Assembly: GCA_030141605.1 (NCBI GenBank)
Contig: JAQGDQ010000489.1
Location: 1-47,500 of the forward strand
Source: Tubiluchus corallicola
Lineage: Eukaryota > Priapulida > Priapulimorpha > Priapulimorphida > Tubiluchidae
Direction of reading: 5' to 3'
Length of the DNA: 47,500 bases
The translations under genes were made by a program, and so were the position numbers. Under the pieces are notes generated by a model, which saw only the letters and a program-made list of their open reading frames with translations, did no database searches and was not told the DNA's origin. Shown one piece after another: positions 34,001-44,192 of the stretch. Numbering within the stretch: the first letter of the stretch is position 1; each line of letters starts with the position of its first letter.

Positions 34001-37000
34001 CATTTATCCATTTTGGCAAAAAATGATCAAATAGTAAAACAAAGTCATTTGCAACAACACCTGCTGTATTATACAGGGTGTTTCAGAAGAAACAGTACAG
34101 TAGAATTATAACGGTCTTCTGGCTGTTCTATTGCGAACACGTGAGAAAAATAGGAAGAACTGGTTGTATGAGATATAAATTATAATCATCTTTATTGCTG
34201 CATTCTCCTAAACGTTACAATTCACATCGATACTAATTACTTTGAAATTATATTCACACAAGGAAACCCGTCAAAAACTGTGATCTCCCAAGATGGCGCC
34301 GGAGTATCCCACAATTCCTACTTGATGCATGCCGTCAAAAAGGCGTATCTACCCAAGCACACGATCACACAACTAAACAATTATCGTTTGCGTAACAGCA
34401 GACCATAGATTTCTATTACAATATGGTGTCCAAAGTTCGCCTAACAGCAAACCATGGATGTCTATTACAAACATGGCACCCATTGTTCGCCTAACAGCAA
34501 ACTATAGATTTCTATTACAATATGGTGCCCATAGTTCATGACGGAAGCCACGAGAATTATGCTGAAGTGCTTACATTGGAATGTAGAGAACCAAGTTATA
34601 TGACAGCAAAAGTGGAACTATGCAAATTAACATTATTTTTATGTCATAATGCATGAGTCCAGGTTTATTTTGGACAAATTAAAGTATTGTGCAAAGTATC
34701 CAATCTGATAAACTTCAGTATGTTTTTTTATAACATGCAGTAGCTTAACACCAAAACACATTTCATCAGCACATAGGCATATTTCTACTGCACTTTTTTT
34801 GAAACACCCTGTATTATTAACAGCCTTGATTAATTTCATTAGAATTTAGATTGGCGGCAACTCAAATTAATCAAGTCTAAAAGAAGGATGACTATGATAA
34901 GAAGAGGCCTATCTTGTAATCATAAACGCTATCGACGCTTACTCAGCATCTGCATCTTCTTTTTCTTCAGCTTCCGCATCTTCCTTTTCTTCTTCGGTAT
35001 TTTCAGCCTTTTCACTGTAAGTGTTTTAGAAAAATTAATAATAACTGTTACTGAAAGACTCAATACTATCATCACATAATTTTATTATGTAAAGTAAAAC
35101 TTATCATGCGAATTCTAAACAGTTGATTGAGCATCCTTGATTTTAGACAAAAAAGCACCATATAACATTTTTCTAACAAAAAATTAAAGTCTAAATTATT
35201 TTCTGCATGTGGAAAACAGCCAGTCTTTAGTCTTGCTGCTTTCCACATATAGAAAATAATTTAGTATTTGATTTTTTGCTAGAAAAATGTTATATGCTAC
35301 TTTTTATATAATATATACTACACTCATACCTCGGTTTGCCGGACTTTGCTTTTACGGATGTCGGAACATTCGGATAAAATTTGGTCCCTTAAAAAGTCCC
35401 GCATACTATGGACACAGTTCGTTATTTCGCGAGCTGACTGTTAGTTAGCGGGTAGTGACTTTGCTTACATCCAAGCAGCGTGTAACAACACGTGTATAGC
35501 TTGTATGTCAGCATGTTTACTGGTATAATCAGTGTGCGGAAATGGTTTACAGTCAATTATGCGGAGCTATTCGAGTCAATTGCCGGCAGTTTTAATATAC
35601 TTTTGTATAGGAACGGCCCGTAATAGATGTTTTTGAGACAATCAGGCGATTGATTCTACATTAGCGTGAGTCTAATACACGATAACCTACTGCATTAGCT
35701 TAGTATCGGAAAATACGGACAATCGGCAAATTCGGACCGACGTTTGGCAAACCAAGACATGAGTGTACAGTATTCTACTATAGGATACACGTGACAAGTA
35801 TCTGCTACTTTTGCTGTAATCTCATGACAGAGCATTTCACTGTTTTTCCAAGTTAATACGTTAATCATCGGAGGGTCAAACCGTTTCTGCACGAAAATAT
35901 CATAAAATATTGGCAAAACAAATAGAATAAATAGATTGTAAATACAATCACGGATAAATTTTAATTATTTAATACAAAAAGAGTTATTTAAAACTATAAA
36001 CTCTTCATCACACATAAAATCGAATTTTGCCACTGAAACAAAAATGTCGCACACACATGGAACAACAAAAAAATGGCGCACACACCCGGACCAAAAACAC
36101 AATATGCAAAATCTTCGTGACACAGTTTTACATAGATAAACTACGAAGCGAAATAGACGTCAATGTTTTGAACAATTATCTATCAAAATATAAACAACTC
36201 ACGTTTCGTAGGTCTCTGGCTTCTTTGGGCGAGACATGGATTCCGCCTTCAGCAACACCGGTTTTGGCGGTAGTGCTGGACCGCGCAATGAAGGCTTCTT
36301 TTTACTTGGCGTTAATGATAAAGACTTGTTGGCTTCCGCAGCTTCCGTTACGTACTGAACCCACTGTTTCCGGTCGGAAGACGTCTGCGCAACGAGCTCG
36401 TATATCTGCGGACCTTGAGTGCTTGTGCTGACCAAGAAAAATGCTTTCTTGTCTGCAAGAACAAGAATTCAACAGAATAATGAGCAAATTCAAACTTTGC
36501 AGGTAAGAAAGAAAACTTTAACACGCTCATGTTTTAGTTCTACTTTCCTCGTTATGACTTCTGGACAAATATTAGATGTAGTATATTTTATAAATTGTGC
36601 GTTTAATTATGCATAAACTATGGAAGTTGTAACTGTATATTTTGAGGTGCTGCCATCTATTGACTAATCACTTTACATTTTACTAGTTAAACTCACCCCT
36701 AGTACAATTGTTCGGTCCAGTGAATATGCATACTCACTGGATCTCCCCCTATTTTACTGTAATGGTATTTGTGAAGCCAAGTTTTGCATAGTCCTCTACC
36801 TATATATACTGACTGGATTCTACTTCTAGTCACTCTCTGTCACGCTCTCAGTGCACTGCAGTCGTGCTACACACTGTCTAACTTACACTCTCAGTGCAGT
36901 GCAGCAGTCGTGATCCTCATTTTATTCATGTGTATTTAGTATAATAAACGTTTCAGTTTTGTGCAGATGTAGTACAGTGTTTCATTCTTTCTCTACAAAG

Positions 37001-40000
37001 TGTTCAATTACAACCTCATACATGACTTTCACATAAACAATGAAAGAATACTACAGCTTATATAGTCTCGGATTTGTGCAACTGAAATCATTTAAAAGAA
37101 AAATTTGTGTTGCAATTAACAGTAAAATTTATCACAGAAAGCCACAAAACTGACAAGCAAATGTCTCCATCGAAAAAGTCTCTCACAGCTTCAAAGTTGT
37201 GATACTGAACAGAATTTATCAAGACAACAACGAGACAGTTTACAAATGTTGAAAAAAGGCATTACACCTGCCTAATAAAGATGCGGATTCAACACTCACC
37301 TGTTGCAACGTTTCTAGTCAGAATGTTTTGTAGTTTGATGATGGGCGAATGAGTAAGTTTAATATCCTCTTTCCCGGGCACCATGTTTGTGCTCATGAAT
37401 TTCAGCACATATTTATCATCAGCCTTTTGCATCAGGACTAAAAGGTCGCTCAACAAGAGGGCGTGAATGTCGATGGTTTTCCGTGCATTCAGCCGCCATG
37501 AGAGGTCGCCGTCGTGCAAGAGATGGTGTTTAACCAAGTCCAAATTCTACAGAAAAGTGAATAATTGTTCAGAAACACCTAAGGTTCACTAAGAGATACG
37601 AAAACATCAGTTTTACATTAAGCTAAGAAATTTGGCATCACTAACGTGCTGGTAGCAACGCTGTATAAACTCCTGCGATGACCGTTAGGCTCAGTCATTT
37701 TAAAAAAGTTTAGATAACCCGCATAAAGTTTGAAGAAATAACCACGGCATTCGTAGCACAAGCACTTAGCTAACTAAGCAAAAGTATAAGTTACTATATC
37801 TTGTCAATAAGATCAGTAATAAGTTTTTAGATGACCCAGTGATGTTTCTACCAGATAATGCCAATGTTTTCGTGTACTAAGAATTTTCACTTTGAGTTAC
37901 ATATGTCTTTCAAACAGGTAAGCATAATGCGAAGTTTTTTGATATGGAGTTTTTTGGGACATACTTCTAACTTTTAATTCCCTTTTCTTCCTCTTTGAAT
38001 AAATTTATTTATGCATTTATAATACTAGAAAACTAGCAAAAGCCCCATAAAAAATTTTGCATATAAATACAGGTATAATCAAAAATACGCGAACGTCCTA
38101 CACAGTCCTCATTTATAACGCAAAGCCAACAGCAGCAGCTTTTACTGAATTAAAGTGTTATAGACAGAGTACAATGGATGACGTCACAACAATGGCTTTG
38201 CGTCAGCAGTTTTCTAAGCGAAAATTGCCAAAAATAGAACATCTAATTAACTCGTCGGTACTCCTCTCGGTGGACGTGTTATAAAGCACGGCCTGCATCA
38301 TCGTGTAGCCCTGTTCTTCCTCTTTCTGAGGAGCCATATATCTCCTTCCTTGCTAGAAAATGCTCTAGTGTATTTAACCCAGATTTAGTTCATCTTGCTA
38401 TTGTCTTACCAGTAGTGACTAGGGGTGAGCAACGAACGTTGGAATTCAATTCGAACGAGTTTTTTTAATTCAAATTTGATTCGAAGCTAAAATTATGGAT
38501 TCCAATAATTCAGCACTTCAGCCACATATGTTCTTTATCATCAAAATGTTTGAAACAACACGTAATTAGCACAATTTAGATGCAGTTTCTGTGCAAAATG
38601 TTTAATAAACTAATAGTGGCCTTTACTGCAGAACAAAATCAAGTACTGTGCATGATTCGAATTCGAAAGTCACAATGCCGATTTGATTCAAATTCGCATT
38701 CTGGCAGAGAATGCCCACCCCTAGTAGTGATATCTTACTAAAATAATTACGTACAGTCGACCCACGTCATCCGTGGTAAAGGAAACTGACCGATCTCTGA
38801 CCTAGCCGGAGCGCTAAACACAACACGGCCTACCAACTGTACAATAATTTCTTTATCCTCACAGGTTAACTATTTTAAAGTAATATACAGTATAGCATAT
38901 AGTGCAATGTATATACGCCTTATTAAGGTGATTATTCCTGTATTATATTAGACCATATATAGGCATATCGGATAAATCGGACAATCGGCTAAACCGGACC
39001 ACCCATCCCCCCAATTAGTCCGGTTTAACGAGGGTTGACTGTAAAATGAAATAGTTTAAAGTGCAAGGATCAGTACTTACACGGAACTCCTTTGCCAAGT
39101 CGCTGTCGGTTCGATGTAACGGCGAGATATCGAGTCGACGCTGAAAGTCGGCCAGTCGGGCTGCATTTTCCGTCTCCTTGACGGCCTGATTAACATAGGC
39201 TAAGATGTCCTTACAACGTTCTTGTGTTTTTCTTATCATCGTGTACTCTTCACTGGGATCTGTGTGGAAAGAAAATGAAAAGTTGTTACTACTTACCAGA
39301 TTTTATTTATCACATTTAATACTGGAACATGAGAAACATACATAGACATCGACTTACGGCTTCAACACGTTCCGGTGGATTGACTGTAACTTGTAAGACG
39401 AATAGGACACAGACCCGTATATTAAAGCGGTGCCCCCTCATAGACATATGAGCCGAGGGCTGGGGGTGGGGGGGGCTGCAGCTAAATTTGCCGGGCGATC
39501 ATCAAATTTTTTGTTCACAGGCCACACGATGAAACAAATAAAATATTTGGCATAAAACTAAATCTCGAAATTTCTCCATGCCGCTAAATAAAGCGTCCGA
39601 AATCCGGTCATTTTTTCCATCGTGGGGTCGGGTGAGGCAATTCCCGACTTGATGTTGACCAGAAATTTTCGCGCTCAGCCCCTCGTGGAGAAATCGGCCC
39701 GTACGCTTATGGCTGCCCGTTGCCGTTGTGTGTGTGCACGCGCACCAAGTGTGGCAGCGCCTACGATGAATTTATCGAAACAGGAAGCAATTTAAGGTTA
39801 ATTTGTTTAAAAAGATAGAAGGAAATATGAGTTATAATTAGTTTTGTATAATTAATTAATTAAATTTTGGTCGAACAGTAAGGGTTAAGTGCATGCAATG
39901 CAATGTACAGGGTGTTCCAGAAGAAATGCTGCCGTAGAAATATGCTGATCAAATCACAACACATACAGCAGTGTTTACTCATTTAGTGAAAGACATACTA

Positions 40001-41577
40001 CAGTTATGCTGTGTGCTGTTAATTGTATAATTGTAGACGTAAAGAGAAACAAGGCTGCACATTGGAAAACACGTTTAAGTTCATCAGTTTGAATACTCTG
40101 ATGACACCTTTTATTTTTCCCAAAACGAATGAAAACGCTTTTTTGAATTATGACATCATAATGACGTAAAACTGTTACACATGCATGACTACACTTTTCC
40201 TACCATATAAGTTGTTTTTATACACTCTAATATATGCAGATCAGGCTATTTTTACTGTACCGTTTTTTCTGAAACAGCCTGTACACTCGTGTTTCGGTTT
40301 GCCGGACATCGGAAAAACCAGACCACTAAAAGTCCCGCGTACTATGGACACAGTCCGTTGTTTCGCAAGCTGACCGCTAGTTGGCTGCCCTTCGCTTAGT
40401 TTACATCAGTGCAACCAAGCAGCGTGTAATGACACATGTATAGATTGTATATCAGGAGCACACTGTACTAGACGTTTTTGAGACAATTAAGTGATTGGTT
40501 CTACAGTACCTTGAGTTTAATACACGGCACCTACTGTATTAGTTTGGTATCGGTAAGTATGGACAATCGGCAAATTCGGACCGAGGTCTGCCCACTTTTG
40601 TCCGGCAAACCGATATACGAGTGTACAATCATCTCTCATATAAATGACTAACACTACACAACTACAATGATTGGTTTTACTCAGGCCACAGCGTGAGGCA
40701 AGCTAAGCTGACCAAATCTTGTTTAAGCATTTATACCACGGAAATTTAAACTTAGATACCTACACCTATGAATACTATAGCCAGACGAGGCAAATATACC
40801 TTGTCCATTCGAAAACATTAACTTTCTAAAACTACTATAAAACAGTATTTAAAGCACATTTAAGAAGCAGCAGCAAAGCAGAGAAAGCTAAGGCGTAGCT
40901 TAATTACACAATCAGTACAATTTCCAGACTTACGTGGTGTATACTTGGCAATGTTGTCAAAAAGCAAAGGATATTTGGTCAATCGCTGCATGCCTGTTGG
41001 AATAATGTCCTTCAAACCAAAGCGGCGGCAAAGCGGATTACTCTCTGCTTCCTACAATACAATAGTGCATAGAAAATGTAAACTGCAAAACATTTAATAT
41101 GCCCAAAAACCGATTTAAACGATCCCAATGTTCATAGTACAGTTACTTTATTATAGTGTCACCTTTCAGAATACTACAATTTAAAACACATAACTATGCA
41201 CACTTACAGTAAAACAAAAACCATTCTATCAACAGAGTTACGAGGCCCCCTTAGAAATCATTAAAAACATTCATTTACATATAAATTAAAACAGTCGTTA
41301 AACAAAGATTAAAACATATCATTACACTAGTTAAAAATATTCTTCTTTCCACCACTAGGTGGCAGGTTTTGGCACATTCTTTTTAAACAAATATCACCTG
41401 ACAGTATCTAACATAATTTATCAATATCGTTGAACTCATTAAAATTATTGATTTTTGCGCTTAGACACTGGAATAACGAAATGTGAATATCATCATAAAG
41501 GGGGTCAATACAATAAAACATGTAGGATGTTAACTGTAAAATGATGCAACCCCACTCCCCTCTTTCTGTTACACACA

Positions 41578-41609
<32 letters not shown>

Positions 41610-41715
41610 CACACGCACACACACACACACACACACACTTCCCACCTCTCTCTACCCTTTCTTCCCTCGTCGTCCTCTCTCTCTACAGTCCTTCCCACAG
41701 TCCTTTTCATTCTCT

Positions 41716-41771
<56 letters not shown>

Positions 41772-44160
41772 ACTTTTTTATTTTTTAATATATTAGACAA
41801 TGTGAAAAATAATCTCTAGTTCTAGAAGTTTGGTCGAAATGACCAAAACCAAATACTTAGATTAAATTCACCCCTCTTTTTACATACAATGCTTTTATTA
41901 AGCTTTCTTTTACTAAAAAAAATTACCAATATTACTAATAATTACTAATAATTAAAATTAAAAATTACAGAACGAATGTACAGATGTTCAAAATCACTTC
42001 TTGGGAAAACTGCATTAAAATGGCGACAGTTTCCTTCATTAATGAGCTTTACATGATGACGAAATTTCTGCTGATTTTAATATTGCTATCGTTTGTGGAC
42101 TGTTGTATTTCAGCCTGCGATGAACACACATACCATGAGGAACGTAGCTACTTTTTTATCACTTCTCATCTTGTGCTTGAGCTGATCGAGAGCGACCGAC
42201 TGATGACGACAGAACGTAGCGCAGGCTTGCTTAAACTTCTCACCTGCTTCACCGTCAAACTAAACGAGACAAATTTAATTCAAAATTAAAATTAATTTAA
42301 AATACATATTTCCAATGTTATCTTCAACTTGCTTCCTTTCTGCTATTTGTTAATTACATAAATTAATATGTGCTGCTTGCAAGCCAAAACCGTTCATAAG
42401 TCGGCACAGTGAAAACTATGCTATGATGCTTCAAAGAAGAATGCACCCAAAATTTGGTCAAATGTCAAATTTCTGCTTTTTATGAAAACAAACACTAAAC
42501 ATGTTGGACTTTTACATTCTAGCAGCTAAGATATCTAAAAATTTCATTTTATAACCCCTAAGCACTTCTATGTCATAAAACTAGAACTTCAATTGTGAAA
42601 AACTTGCGTTTTCAAACTCTGATAGCAGTTCGCAGTAGCAATCATTTTGTAGATTTCTGTCGCCAAGCCCAGATCTCCGTCAGGCAGAGCCATCTACTAG
42701 ATTTAAACATAACATCAATGTGTTCTTGCAAAGTCCATACGTTGGGTTGCTAAGTGTTTTGCAGAAATGCGACAAAAAACAATGGCTAACTTTAACAGTG
42801 ATTTTCTCAAGATTATGTTTTTCAGTGTGTAGCCTGCACCTCAACTTCAACATGGATTATTTCAGCTTAAAAATAACATATCAGCAATCAGCTATAAAAA
42901 TAGCAATCAGTACGGTATGAAAATGATCCTCATGGGAGATTCGGGAAGTGCGAGTAACCAGAAATGCTTAATTGCCGACTTATGAACGTTTTTGCTATGC
43001 AAGCAGACATAAGACGCATAAGTAAAGTGAAGAAGATAGCATGCATGACCACTCATATACCCATCTTAAGTTTATTTTTGTTAGATAAAACGATTCGACA
43101 ACACACTGGGAACTTAGCACTATTTTAGTCTATGATAAAGTTGCAGACTTAGTTAATCTTTAGTCAAGACCATGTTTTGTTTGTGAGAAATTTCTTGATT
43201 TTCTTTTACACGAAGAGGTCTAAAAGGGCAATATTTTTTGAAGCTGTGATAGCACACTATTTGTCGGTGTTTTCAAAAAAGACACGTTTTGCAACATAAT
43301 CTCTCCTTCCCTTTTACGACTCTTTCGCAAACACGCGCATAGCAATGTTCAAATGTTGACATTACGTACAAATGACAGCATCATTTCACCGATGTCGCCG
43401 ACGATTCGTTCCCGCCTCCGTCTTTCTTTCATCGCTATATTGAGCGAACCTATAAAGAAAAGAATTTAACTAATTATTTATTAAAAAGTTACCAAACCAT
43501 CATGTTTAACTAATACACAGCATCAGCTACTCCCAGCTTTATGTAACCTCTACCATCGCAATTTACATCAGAATTGCTTTTTTCCTCATTTGCAAAAAAA
43601 TTTTTTGGTGAAAGTTCTGTGATCTATACGCCATGGTCAAAATGACTTAATGTCTGGAGGGTTTGAAATAAAACAGGATGACGTTTCAAGGTTATATCTT
43701 GTTTTAAAATATTTGTGATGCTTAAACATTAGCTCAGAAACTTAATTGATGAGCAGGTGATGACGATGATAAATCTTTATTTGCACTACACAACACACAC
43801 ACATGCGCTCGCGCACTCACACGCACACGCACACACACACACACGGCCTCTATTTGCAGGCCGATATTTCTGCACTGTATCAAGATATAAGCGTATATGT
43901 ACATATTATACAACACGGTCAATTACAATTATGTCCATAATACATGTACCACAAACTTGCTTATAAAACCTCTTAGCAATTATTTATAATAATTAAGGTC
44001 CATAATAACAGAATTCATTCACTGGGATTATTTAGAATACACTATCACGAAAGTATTAAAAATGACAAACTTTTCTACATGCACGATTTACTTACAAATA
44101 TATAAGAACAAGGACTTTTGATAAATTTTGCGATAAATCGAGGATAAATTTTGCCAGAGT

Positions 44161-44192
<32 letters not shown>

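Larger units (their letters stand above)
37547..39080 (-). other. RhoGEF intron packed with three elements
   Basis: Holds dispersed repeat copy B (37985-38372), a hAT-like MITE (38419-38722) and a Tigger-like MITE (38752-39043) almost end to end. No exon is seen. Confidence 0.7.
39260..40933 (-). other. RhoGEF intron with abutting MITEs
   Basis: Contains a G-rich patch at 39430-39480 in a possible unidentified repeat (about 39430-39720), then family A copy 2 and family B copy 2 of the TA-flanked MITEs. No exon is seen. Confidence 0.65.

Noticed and set aside
33662-34003. 113-codon minus-strand frame in the RhoGEF intron.
   Set aside because: AT-driven hydrophobic composition with no link in phase to exons 9 or 10, which already join each other correctly.
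41408-41819. Frames of 92 and 130 codons with Thr-His or Arg-Glu runs.
   Set aside because: Translations of AC and CT microsatellites.
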